Assembly (NCBI GenBank): GCA_023548195.1
Contig: JAJHZJ010000579.1
Location: forward strand, 1,156,084 to 1,220,083
Direction: 5' to 3'
DNA length: 64,000 nt
Origin: Bettongia penicillata ogilbyi
Lineage: Eukaryota; Chordata; Mammalia; Diprotodontia; Potoroidae
Each line of letters starts with the position of its first letter. Position 1 is the first letter of the stretch. Positions 21,999 to 32,234 of this stretch are shown here, in pieces. The notes below the pieces were generated by a model that was not told the DNA's origin, made no database searches, and saw only the letters and a list, made by a program, of their open reading frames with translations. The position numbers and the translations under genes are program-made.

Positions 21999-22620
21999 TT
22001 ATTCAAATCACTATTATTGCACCTCCCTGGATTTATTGGGCCTGTCCCACTCACTCAGTTCCCATTAGTCCTGAGGGCAAAGACTTCCCTCCTCCCTCCC
22101 TCCAAAAACCTCTGCAACCACATTCCAGGCATCCTTTATTACCACCATCACCCTAGGTCAGAAAATCTTGCTTGCCTGGGCAGCTTAAACCAACCCCAAT
22201 ATCTGCTTCTGATGATTCCACAGACATTCCCTGGGGGTGTCCACATTGGATGTCCACAGCCAGTCTGAGTGGTGTCTCCAGAGGCTCTTCTGTGTTTGCT
22301 CCTCTCCTTAGCTTGAGCCTTGTTCCTTTCTCTATGAAGGCAAGCTCTGAAAATAGGTCAGGGGCCAGTTTGTTCAGATACTCTTAGAATCCTCCCATGG
22401 CTTCCAGCCACTCTAGCTGGGCATGGTACAGAGAGCTGCAGGACTGGCTGGGGCCACTCCTAACCATCTTCTTTGGAATAGAATGGCTTTTCAATGACTG
22501 ACCAACCCAAAGGCAGCATCTGTTCCTCAGGCACACTTGCCTGGAAATGGCTACGTGGACTCAGTCAGACCAAAGGCAGATAGATTCTGTTAACAGCGGA
22601 GGCTGCGTGCAAGGAGTGGG
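21999..22620. other. About 620 bp of non-repeat DNA inside the composite insertion
   Basis: More GC-rich than the surroundings and not matching L1, HAL1 or L3/CR1. It lies exactly between the HAL1-B poly(A) end and the 5' end of the truncated L1. I infer it is flanking DNA carried by 3' transduction. Frames here (22017-22268, 22172-22387) have no recognisable domain. Confidence 0.5.
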
Positions 22621-22973
22621 ATATCTTTTTTTCTTTCTTTTTTTAAAATTTATTTATTTATTTATTTTCAGGTATTGACATTCATTTCCACAAAATTTTG
22701 AGTTCCAAGTTTTCTCCCCATCTCTCCCTTCCCCCCAACCCATAATACTTTGCATTCTGAATCCCCCTTCCCTCAATATACCTTCTCTTCTATCACACTC
22801 CATCCTTCCCTTATCCCCGCCTTCTCTTTTCTTGTAGGGCAAGATAAATTTCTATACCCCATTACCTGTAGTTCTTATTTCTCAGTTATATGCAATGATA
22901 ATTCTCAATATTCATTTCTAATACTTTGAATTCCATCTTCTCTCCCTCTCTCCTTTCCTCCCTATCCTCCAGC

Positions 22974-23166
22974 TTAAGGCAACACCTGGTGTACAGTAGT
23001 AAGCACTTAGGACATGATTGTTGACTGACTGATTAATAGCAGAGAATGCAAGCATAGGAACATCTGACTCCTTTACAATCTTAGTTCACTGCTTTTCATC
23101 ACAAATTCTATATAGAAGACAAACTGGTAGTCTCCAATTTCATCCTGCCACTTCTTGTGGCAGCAT
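22974..23166. repeat. Foreign insert in the HAL1-B tail, with an L2-tail-like part
   Basis: Compared with the same tail in HAL1-E, about 190 bp are extra. The first 60 bases ('ACACCTGGTGTACAGTAGTA', then 'GATTGTTGACTGACTGATTA') resemble an L2/MIR 3' terminus. The remainder is unassigned. Confidence 0.5.
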
Positions 23167-23868
23167 GAGAAGGCAAGCAATTCGATACAGTCTATATATA
23201 TATATGTCATTTTTCAAAAGACTTCCACAATAGTCATGTTATATAAGACTAACTATATTTCCCTCCATCCTACCCTGTCCCCCCCTTTTCTTTCTATTCT
23301 CTCATTTGACCTTGTCCCTTCCCAAAAGTGTTTACTTCTAGTTGTTCCCTTCTCCTTTGCCCTCCCTTCTCTCATCCCCCTGATCCCACTTGTCCCCTTC
23401 TCTCCTACTTTCCTGTAGTGTAAGAAAGATTTCCATACCAAATTCAGTGAGTATGTTATTCTCTCCTTAAGCTATATGTGAAGAGAATAAGCTTCACTTT
23501 CCCCCTCTCATCTCCTCCCTTTTCTCCTCAATTGAACAAGATTTTTCTTATCTCTTTTATGAGGGATAGCTTGCCCCATTCCATTTCTCCCTTTTTCCTT
23601 CCATTATTTTCCTCTCTCACACCTTAATTTTATTTTATGTTTTTTTTTTTTTATGGATCTCATCTCTTCTGATTCAACTCAACCTGTACTCTCTGTCTAT
23701 ATGTGTGTGTGCGTGTTTGTGTATAATCTCTCCACCTACCCAAATACTGAGAAAAGTCTCAGGAGTTACAAATATTATCTTTCCATGAAAGAATGTAAAG
23801 AGTTCAGGCTTTAGAAAGTCTTTTATGATTTCTCTTTCCTGTTTACTTTTTCATGCTTCTCTTGATTC

Positions 23869-24874
23869 TTATGTTTGAAAGTCAAATTTTCTGTTCAGCT
23901 CTGGTCTTTTCAATAAGAATGCTTGAAAATCTTCTATATCATTGAATGACCATTTATTCCCTTGAAGTATTATACTCAGTTTTGCTGGGTAGGTGATTCT
24001 TGGTTTTAATCCCAGTTCCTTTGACTTCTGGAATATCCTATTCCAAGTCCTTCGATCCCTTTATGTAGAAGCTACCAGACTCTGTGTTATCCTGATTGTA
24101 TTTCCACAATACTCAAATTGTTTCTTTCTAGCTGCTTGCAATATTTTCTCCTTGACCTGGGAACTCTGAAATTTGGCCACAATATTCCTAGGACTTTTTC
24201 TTTTTGGGTCTGTTTCAGGAGGTGATTGTTGGATTCTTTCAGTATTTATTTTGCCCTCTGGTTCTAGAATGTCAGGGCAGTTTTCCTTGATAATTTCATG
24301 AAAGAAAATGTCTAGGCTCTTTTTTGATCATGACTTTCAGGTAGTTCCATAATTTTTAAATTGTCTCTCCTGGATCTATTTTCCAGGTCAGTTGTTTTTC
24401 CAGTAAGATGTTTCACATTATCTTCTTTTTTTAATCTTTTGGTTCTGTTTTTTAACTTCTTGGTTTATTTCATAGTCATTAGCTTCCCTGAACTCCAGCC
24501 TGTCTTTTAAAGAACTATTTTGTTCAGTGAGCATTTGAACCTTCTGTTCCATTTGGCTAATTCTGCTTTTTAAAGCCTCCTTCTTCTCCTCATTGACTTT
24601 TTGGATCTCTTTTTCCAATTGATTTAGTCTATTTTTAAAGGTGTTATTTTCCTCAACATTTTTTTGGTTGTCCTTTAGCAAGGTGCTAACTTGCTTTTCA
24701 AGCTCTTCTATGGCCTGGGCCAATTTCAAATTCATTTTGGAGGTACTGGAGGCAGAATCCTTGACTTCCTCTCTCAATATGCCTTATTCTTCCTCTTCTG
24801 AAAGGATGGAAGGAAACGCTTGTTCAGCAAGAAAGTGACCTTCTGTGGTCTTATTTTTTCCCCTTTTTGGGCAT
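23869..24874 (-). pseudogene. HAL1-B ORF1 (broken)
   Basis: Runs by alignment from an ATG at 24874 to a TAA at 23869-23871. The longest open part (24777-24418, 119 codons) is almost pure coiled coil with heptad-spaced Leu/Ile ('ELEKQV', 'NRLNQLEKEIQKV', 'KSRISQMEQKVQML'). The RRM-like and C-terminal domain regions are recognisable but interrupted. Confidence 0.8.
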
Positions 24875-25503
24875 TTTCTGAGCCAGTTACTTGATTTCTG
24901 AATCCTTTGTCCACCATGCTCAAGGCTGAGATTCAGATCAAATGCTCAATTCCTCCAGGGGCTTTGGGTGGGGGTCAAGCCACCACTGAGGGGTGAGGTT
25001 CAGATCAGCTGCTCAGTTCCCCCAGAGGCTTTAAGTTGAGCTGCCTGGACAATGGACCCAGGCTGCTTTTGTGGCCACCATAGCCACCAGCAGCCTGCTG
25101 CTGCTGCTGCTACTGCCTCTGCTGGGGGCACCCCTCTCCCCTCTTTCTCTGCTGGGAAAGCCCTCCCACACTGACCTTTGGAGCTTTCTTTGATAGTTGT
25201 GGGTTAAGGTATCTGGGACCCTCCCTGCTGGGAATTCTGCCCCTGGAGGTCTATTCAGATCCTGTTCCTCCCAGTGCAGTGTGACCATGGCTGGGCTTTG
25301 CTCAGCTCAGCATCCCATGAGATAGACCTTTCCTGTCAGCCTTCCAGGTTACCTGTGGCTGGAAACCTCTTTCACTCTGTTGTTCTGTGACTTCTGCTGC
25401 TCTAGAATTTGTGGAGAGTCATTTTTTACAGGTATTTTATGGGCTGTGTGGGAAATGCTAGAGTATATGCATCTTTCTACTCTGCCATCTTGACTCTTCC
25501 CTC

Positions 25504-25650
25504 CACTATGCCTCTTTTAACACAGCCTAGTATTGTGTCACCATTCTATTACTCAATTGTATTATACTTTTTATTGATATTGAACTTTCAGCTCACTGAA
25601 ACCCCCAGATCTTTTTCAAATGGATTGCTAACAGGTTGATCTAAGCTGCC
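25504..25650 (-). mobile_element. L3/CR1 copy, segment 3
   Basis: Starts with the right TSD copy and continues where segment 2 stopped: 'CACAGCCTAGTATTGTG', 'ACTGAAACCCCCAGATCTTT'. The first 16 bases duplicate the end of segment 2. Confidence 0.65.
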
Positions 25651-25724
25651 TCTATCTCTCTTTTTCAATTTTTTCAATAATCACCAAGTGATAAAAATCA
25701 CAGACTCCTAAAATTGAAAGAGAC

Positions 25725-26085
25725 AAATCACAGAGTTGAAGGAGACTTCAAGTCATCTACTCCAATTCCATACCTGAATAAGAACCCTCTGTGATCAACA
25801 AATTATGATCAATGCTAGATAACTATCCAAAGTTTGAAGATGAACCCAAGGAAGACCATTCTACTTTTGGAAAGCTCTCATTGTTAGAAAGTATTTTCTT
25901 ACGTTAAGTCTAAATTGCTTTCTACTTTTTCTTCCCAATGGTATAAGTACCTCAGAGGTCATTCAGACCTCTTTTTTTAGACAAAAATTCTCTTCTACAA
26001 CATAAATGGCAAGTAGTTATCTAAGACTTGCTTGAAGACCTTCAGTGAAAGGAAATACACTTACAGTCTGTGGAAGTCCAATGAT
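25725..26085 (-). mobile_element. L3/CR1 3'-end fragments
   Basis: 'AGTTGAAGGAGACTTCAAGT', 'CTCATTGTTAGAAAGTATTT' and 'CTTGAAGACCTTCAGTGAAA' mark one or two antisense L3/CR1-type 3' ends in partial tandem. Confidence 0.55.
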
Positions 26086-26254
26086 CCTTAATATCAAAGG
26101 AAGATCTTGTAACTCTTTATAGCCAAAGCAATAACAGACAATTGTGGAGAATGGTGGTACTTGAATACCTTACCTTCCCTGAACCATTGTCTACTTTCCC
26201 CTGGAATCTCAACCCTCACAAAAAGGACTAACAGAATATGTGGCAGCCATTGCA

Positions 26255-26505
26255 GTAATTATGAGTAGATATTTATATATTGTGCTTGAAAGCTTATGAA
26301 GCATTCTGCAAACACTATCACATTCAATTCTCTGAACTCTTCCATGAAATAATTAGATTCATGATCCCACTTTCTTCCACAAGGAAATCAAACCTCATAT
26401 AGCCAAAGTGACTGGCTCATATAATTAGTAAGTAGCAGAGTAAGAACTTGAACCCATATCTCCTGATCTAGCACTTTTCCCACTATTCCACATTGCCTCT
26501 CAGGA
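26255..26505 (-). repeat. MIR-type SINE
   Basis: Antisense order of tail ('GAAGCATTCTGCAAACACTA'), core ('GGAAATCAAACCTCATATAG', 'AAGTGACTGGCTCATATAAT') and tRNA-like head ('CTTTTCCCACTATTCCACAT'). Confidence 0.65.
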
Positions 26506-26950
26506 GGGAATGTCTGTTTTAGAGTTTGTCCCTTTTGCATATTTAGTAATTCTATTACTACTTTAAGAGGGCAGGAAAATGCCAGTTGTGCTCCCAGTTT
26601 ATTGAATGCAGCCTGCCATAAATTCATTTTATTTTCCCCAGAGCTGGATTTGATTTTCATCTGTGTTGGTGCTTCAAATAAATATCTGTCAGGGCCAGCT
26701 GGGGGAAGATTTGGTACAGACATGGGTTACTTTTTATTAAGTTGTTGAATATGATGAGAAGTGAAAAAGTTTATTTTTTTTAAATCATCTGGAACTCCTT
26801 TCTCCAAGTCCCTTCCCCCACCAAACACATATCCCTTGGTATGAATAAATTTCATGACCTTCACTAAATATATCCAAGCCCCTAAAATTGAAGAAGCACC
26901 TATACAAATCATATCAGGTTAGGTTTTGGAAATGGCTAGGTCAATTGTTA
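26388..26950. other. No recognisable gene beyond the SINE
   Basis: From 26506 to 26950 there is no repeat or gene I can support. A minus-strand frame of 111 codons (26388-26723) overlaps the SINE and has no family signature. Confidence 0.4.
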
Positions 26951-26954
26951 ATAT

Positions 26955-27175
26955 GGTGATTTATAGCACTTTTTGATATATTATTTCATTTGATACTTCC
27001 ATCAATCCTTACATATTGAAATTGCAAGTGTGCTTTTCTCCATTTTGCAGAAGAGAAAAACATGGATGAGCAAAATTAGGTAAAGAACCCAACACCACAC
27101 AGTAAGTTATGAACCAGGACTCAAATGCAGATATTCGCACTTTGGATCCAAGACTCTTTCCATCATACCAGGCTA
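26955..27175 (-). repeat. MIR-type SINE
   Basis: 'ATATTATTTCATTTGATACT', 'CTCCATTTTGCAGAAGAGAA' and 'AAGTTATGAACCAGGACTCA' follow the antisense MIR layout. Confidence 0.6.
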
Positions 27176-27179
27176 GTTC

Positions 27180-27685
27180 TCAAGTTATGTATCTCTTTAT
27201 TCCGTCTCTGTTGAAAACTGTTTCTCAGCCCATTTTTAACTATTAAATTCTATTTTCCTTTACTAAAGTCCTAATCTTATCACTCATTGTGGCATGGGGG
27301 CAACCTTGGTAATTTAAAAGCTTTGCTAGCAAAATATAAACTTTCACAGGCTGTACCTGTCTACAAAGGGCTAACCCAAAAAAGTATGAAGAACCTCTTC
27401 ACCAAATTGGCTTTAGCATGCTAAAATTTTTCTCAACAACTCTTGAAATACTTCTAATAAGCCACAGAGGGATTGTTATCTATATTGGAACATTATCTAT
27501 CAACATTGATAAAATTAATGGTCAGTAAAGCAGGAAAGAATTCCAATGTAGAAAGCAAGACTTCTGCTTCTTTACTTCCCCAAACCGCCTTCTCTCCATA
27601 TGATTTTTTGCTAGTAGAAAAGGCCATGGGGTAGATAAAATGATGATACTATGCCATTTTGGCAAATGAATTTCACGCAAGTTCT
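27180..27685. other. No recognisable gene or repeat
   Basis: Nothing supported on either strand. Confidence 0.45.
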
Positions 27686-27689
27686 TTCA

Positions 27690-27800
27690 TTCAGTCTGTC
27701 AATATCTATTTATTACTGTTTGGTAATATAACAGACATGAAGAAAAACAAAGTAAGTTCCCTACCCTCAAGCAGCTTTAAGTGTAGAAGATGGTGAGTGC
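27690..27800 (-). mobile_element. L2 3' tail (weak)
   Basis: 'CAGTCTGTCAATATCTATTT' and 'CCCTACCCTCAAGCAGCTTT' fit an antisense L2 terminus; diverged. Confidence 0.45.
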
Positions 27801-28255
27801 TCATTAGTAATATGAACTCAGTATACCTCCGAGAATATACCTGGAAAAACAAGTACTGGAATCTGATAATATCTGGGAAATAATGAATAGATGAGAACCA
27901 GTGATGAAGACCACCTGAGATTACCATTTTCTGCAGACTCCAATTTAAATATTCAATCTGTAAGATTACTACTCTTTCTTCAAAAACTTTGCATCACATT
28001 AATTTGCTTGGTAATTATAACTTGAGCTTATGCATGGGATATTTGTTGGGACTTTAAGGAAACCAAATAATGGAGATTACATTTGAAAGTTTAATTATTT
28101 AAACTTTAAATTTAATTATTTAAATTTAAATTATTTATATTTTGAATAATATAGTTTTCATTTCAATTTTAACACAATGGGGCAAGCTGTTATTATGCAT
28201 TGCACATTCAACAGTTATTAAATGATACTTTCTCAGAAAAAGTGGATCAGTAGAT
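27801..28255. other. AT-rich unassigned DNA
   Basis: Contains a degenerate TTTAAATTTAATTA-type run (about 28085-28150), partly self-complementary. No gene seen. Confidence 0.45.
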
Positions 28256-28259
28256 GTAA

Positions 28260-28620
28260 TGTTAGTAGAAGATGAAGATCTTCTCTGGCCTCATACATGG
28301 AAAGTATGGCCACATGGAGACTGTGGTCACATGGAGTTCAGACTGGGAGGAGCTTGCTCAAGGAGGAGAGAGAAAGAGAGCACAAGCAGACAGTGAGAGC
28401 AGGCAGAGCAGAGAGAGAAGCAAGCTTTGAGTGGGTGGATGGAGGAATTTGTCTAGGGGAACTTGTTTTTGTGGGAAGGCTTGACAGAAAGAAGGTTTAC
28501 GATGTTGGTGCTCCCTGGATTAGTGATAAGTACCCTATTAAATCTTACCTCCTATTATTCTAATATGTCCCAAATAAATATTTTGGTTTTGCCTTTAAGG
28601 AAAAGGGTTTATTATAGTTT
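28260..28620 (+). mobile_element. Candidate LTR-like segment
   Basis: Purine-rich block ('GGCCACATGGAGACTGTGG', GA-rich run at 28355-28425) followed by an AATAAA (about 28573). This resembles the U3-to-polyadenylation order of some marsupial LTRs. There is no TSD or internal region; tentative. The 88-codon frame inside it has no known domain. Confidence 0.25.
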
Positions 28621-28881
28621 GTAAATTTACCTGGGAAAGACACATGCATATTCATATTGGCTGCTACTGGTATTGCATTAGCATTACAGTAGAAAAGGTC
28701 CTCTTGTCTGGTCACTTTAGTCATGTGATCTGTCTCTTTCCATCAGACTTTTTCTTATGGGGTCACATCAAAATCATCATGTATGCTTCAAAACCTAATT
28801 TTTAAATGACCTAAGGCTAGGATTACAAATGCAATCCATTCAGTTCCTAAGAAATAGCTAACAAAAATTTGTACAAAGTAT

Positions 28882-28896
28882 AAAAAGTGATTTTAA
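28882..28896 (+). repeat. 5' TSD of HAL1-D
   Basis: AAAAAGTGATTTTAA; an exact 15-base copy is at 31782-31796. Confidence 0.95.
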
Positions 28897-29652
28897 GAGG
28901 GCGGAGCCAAGATGGTGGAGTAGAAGGACACACGTTTACGAGCTCTGAAACCAAAGCCCATAGAATTAACGTAAAAAGAGACCCCCATAACTTCTGGGTC
29001 AATACAAGGTGTGCAGAAACGGAGTGGAAGAGATTTCCGTGCCAGAGAGCCCTGCGGAGCCGTCCCCAGGTCCGTTGCACTCCGGAAAGCGGACCCCACC
29101 CCAGCGTGGCCTTGGCCATGGCCATAGAGAAGCTGATCCGAGCAGGCTTCAGACACGGAACCTCCAGCAGCCGGGAAAGTCCCTCCGCCCACAGAAGCTA
29201 CAGGTCAGTGAGAAAGAAGGCTGGGCTGGACGAGAGGGGGAGCAGGGCGTCTCCGTGACTCGGGCCCCCTCGGGAGGAAGCAGCGGCAGCAGAGACAGGG
29301 GGCAGGAAGTGGCGGAGGCAGAGGGGTGGGCAGCAGCTGAGGCGGCAGCGGCCCGGGACTCGGGAATCCCCCAACAGCAGGCAGGATCTTCATTACGGAA
29401 GCTCTCTGCATGAACGGCCTGAGGGGGCTGAGCCTGGGAGACGGCCCTGCCCCCACCCCGCTCTATTACTGAAGGCCTCCGCATAAAGCCCCTGAGGGAA
29501 CTGAGCCTGGGAGGCAGCCCTGCCTCCACCCCAGCGCCAGAACTAAAACTTGCCGCGGAAAGCCCATTTGAATCTCAGAGGCCAAGCACTAGATGGGCGG
29601 ATCTAGGCGGGGGTGGAAAGGAATCTCAGAAGTCAAGTAACTGGCTGGGAAA
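28897..29652 (+). promoter_or_regulatory. HAL1-D 5' UTR, presumed internal promoter
   Basis: The only CpG-rich stretch in the window besides its HAL1-E counterpart. By analogy with L1 it should hold the internal RNA polymerase II promoter; this is inferred, since no factor site was tested. Long frames occur on both strands (e.g. 29009-29413 plus, 29529-29149 minus) because stops are rare in GC-rich DNA. Confidence 0.6.
29392..29537 (+). repeat. Two 73-bp tandem units in the HAL1-D 5' UTR
   Basis: Units at 29392-29464 and 29465-29537 share 'ATTAC.GAAG', 'CCTGAGGG', 'CTGAGCCTGGGAG' and 'GCCCTGCC.CCACCCC'. HAL1-E shows a single unit (about 55190-55270, minus). Confidence 0.85.
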
Positions 29653-30752
29653 ATGCCTAGAAAAGGGAAGAAAAATAAGACTATAGAGAGTTTTTTCCAA
29701 CAAATGCAAATGATCCCGACATTCGGATCTGATGATGAGGACATATTCTTGCCATCGGGGAAAGATATGGAGGGCGGGGCCTCAGTACCCCAGACACCCC
29801 GGGGGGTGGCGGGTGGGCTCAGGCCTTGGAAGAGCTCAAAAAGGATTTTGAAAAGCAAGTTAGACAGGTGGAGGAAAAACTGGGAAGAGAAATGACAGAG
29901 ATGCAAGAAAAGTATGAAAAATGGGTCAATACCTTGGTAAAGGAGACCCCAAAAAATGCTGAGGAAATTAACACCTTGAAAAATAGGCTCACTCAATTGG
30001 CAAAGGAGGTTCACAAAGTCAATGAGGAGAAGAATGCTTTCAAAAGCAGAATAAGCCAAATGGAAAAAGAGGCTCAAAAGCTCACTGAATTTAATAGTTC
30101 TCTCAAAATTAGAATGGAACAGATGGAGTCTAATGACTTTACGAGAAACCAAGAAATCACCAAACAAAACCAAAAGAACGAAAAAATGGAAGAGAATGTG
30201 AAATATCTCATGGGAAAAACAACTGACCTGGAAAATAGATCCAGGAGAGACAATTTAAAAATTATGGGACTACCTGAAAGTCATGATCAAAAAAAGAGCC
30301 TAGGCATCATCTTCCATGAAATTATCAAGGAAAACTGCCCTGACATCCTAGAACCAGAGGGCAAAATAAGTATTGAAAGAATCCATTGATCACCACCTGA
30401 AAGAGATCCAAAAAGAGAAACTCCTAGGAACATTGTGGCCAAATTCCAGAACTCCCAGCTCAAGGAAAAAATCTTGCAAGCAGCTAGAAAGAAACAATTC
30501 CAGTACTGTGGAAATACAATCAGGATAACCCAAGATCTAGCAGCTTCTACATTAAGGGATCGAAGGGCGTGGAATAGGATTTTCCAGAAGGCAAAGGAAC
30601 TAGGACTCAAACCAAGAATCACCTACCCAGCTAAACTGAGTATAATACTTCAAGGGAAAATATGGTCTTTCAATGAAACAGAGGACTTTCAAGTATTCTT
30701 AATGAAAAGACCAGAGCTGAAAAGAAAATTTGACTTTCAATCACAAGAATGA
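29653..30752 (+). pseudogene. HAL1-D ORF1, two lesions
   Basis: Encodes an L1-type ORF1p of about 366 residues: a basic N-terminus (MPRKGKKNKTIESFF), a coiled coil (about residues 60-190), an RRM-like domain ('RRDNLKIMGLPESHD') and a C-terminal domain ('ERDPKRETPRNIVAKF' to 'ELKRKFDFQ'). It departs from an intact frame twice: a one-base loss near 29790-29815 in a G-rich stretch, and a TGA at 30387-30389 where related copies have an Arg-like codon. The rest is open through the stop at 30750-30752. ORF1p would bind element RNA in cytoplasmic particles. Confidence 0.9.
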
Positions 30753-31676
30753 GAAGAAGCATGAAAAAGGAAACAGCAAAGAGAAGTCTTAAGGGACTTA
30801 CCAGAAGTGAACTGTTTACATTCATACAGGGAAAGACAATATTTCTAACTCTTAAAACTTTTCAGTATCTGTGTAGTTGGTGGGACCACACATACACATG
30901 TACACGCATGCACACACATACACACATGTACACACATACAGAGATAGTACAGATTGAACTGAATAGGATGGGACCATACCTTAAAAGAAATTAAGGTAAA
31001 TGGTGAGAGAGAAATGTAGTGGGAGGAAAGAGGGGGAAATGGAAGGGGGTAACTATATGTCATTTAAGAGGCAAGTAGGAGATTTTTTTAGTGGAGGGAA
31101 AAAGAGGAGAGCTGAGGAAAAAAAAAAAACAAACAAGAAGTTTACCCTCATCACATTTGACTAAACGAAGGAGTGAAATGCACACTCATTTTGGTATGAA
31201 AACCTATCTTACAGTATAAGAAAGTGGGGAAGAAGGAGATATTGCAAGGGGGGAGGATGATGGAAGGGAGGGCAAAGGGAGGAGGGAGCAATTTGAAGTC
31301 AACACTTGGGGAGGGACAGGATCAAAAGACAGAAGAGAAACAAGGAGGGGCAGGTTAGGAGGGATGGTAATCCAGTTAGTCTTACACAACACAACTATCA
31401 GGGAGGTCATTTGCAAAACTACACAGATAGGGCCTATATTGAATTGCCTACTTTCCCAAAGGGAATGGGTGGGGAGGGAGGGATGGGGAGAATTTGGAAC
31501 TCAAAGTTTTAGGAACAACTGTTTAGTATTGTTGTTGCAACTAGGAAAGAAGACATACAGTTAATGAGGAATAGAAAGTCATCTGGCCCTACAGGACAAA
31601 AGAGAAGATGGGGATAAGAGAAGGGAGGAATGACAGAAGAGAGGGCAGATTGGAGATAGGAAAAATTAGATTGCTT

Positions 31677-31705
31677 GGGGTATTGGGGTGGGGGCAGGGG
31701 ATAAA
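31677..31705 (+). promoter_or_regulatory. G-quadruplex-capable tract in the HAL1-D tail
   Basis: Four runs of at least four G occur within about 25 bases on the sense strand, just upstream of the poly(A) end. L1 3' UTRs of other mammals also carry such tracts. Confidence 0.6.
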
Positions 31706-31796
31706 AGGGGAGAAAATTTCGAACCCCAAAATTTGTGAAAATGAATGTAAAAAATTAAATAAATAAATAGATTTTTTTTTAAAAAAGTGATTTTAA

Positions 31797-31970
31797 AAAT
31801 TAAAAGAAATTTACATGATAACTTTATCATATATTTTAAAAGAGCAACAAGTTGTACATAATAGATTTGTAGTCTCAAGTACAATCATCATTTTTATTAT
31901 ACTATGTTATGGAAATGCTTGTTTAATTCTGTCAATTAAAAATAAAATAAATTTGAAAAACAGAAAAGTA
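31797..31970 (+). mobile_element. L1-type 3' terminal fragment (HAL1-D target)
   Basis: The sequence interrupted by HAL1-D continues with 'ACATGATAACTTTATCATAT', 'CAAGTTGTACATAATAGATT', 'TGTTATGGAAATGCTTG' and an A/T tail. About 45 bases around 31848-31890 match the extreme 3' segment of the L1 at 40950-41010 (about 70% by eye). Confidence 0.45.
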
Positions 31971-32234
31971 ATTATAATGATGCATAAGACAGAGGTTATG
32001 TTGATTTTAATAAGAAATCTTATTTTAAATATTAAATAATTGTTAAATTATAACAGCATTTTCTATAAATTTGCAGAATTTATAGTCCTGAAGTTAATAA
32101 AGCCATAGTAAGACTTTTGCATAAGCATAGTTTCTAGAAAGAGGGAGTTGTGCTGTGCATGCTACAAGTACTGCACACAGTTCAGAGCATCCCATTTTAG
32201 AAAAGATTCACAATATGTAGAACATATAAATGAG

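Larger units (their letters stand above)
22621..25503 (-). mobile_element. HAL1-B: near-full-length half-L1 retrotransposon
   Basis: Minus strand, 5' to 3': the 5' motif ('AGAGTCAAGATGGCAGAG', ending about 25500), 5' UTR, broken ORF1 (24874 to 23869), spacer with a TG microsatellite (about 23697-23722), the purine-rich double tail module, and an A/T-rich tail at 22621-22660. A foreign stretch (about 22974-23166) interrupts the tail. There is no TSD directly bounding HAL1-B; the only matching TSD lies beyond the adjoining unique segment and L1 end. Confidence 0.85.
28897..31781 (+). mobile_element. HAL1-D: full-length half-L1 with perfect 15-bp TSD
   Basis: Complete structure of 2,885 bp: 5' end 'GAGGGCGGAGCCAAGATGG', GC- and CpG-rich 5' UTR (28897-29652) with a 73-bp tandem duplication, ORF1 (29653-30752), spacer with a CACATA microsatellite (30886-30945), double purine-rich tail module (31199-31525 and 31577-31755) and an A-rich terminus. 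ORF2 is absent. Perfect TSDs and an ORF1 with only two lesions make this one of the two youngest copies. Mobilisation must have used L1 enzymes in trans. Confidence 0.95.

Noticed and set aside
28887..29529. Several 90-134 codon frames on both strands
   Set aside because: They lie in the GC-rich HAL1-D 5' UTR, where stop codons are rare. They are not conserved in HAL1-E, and composition explains them.
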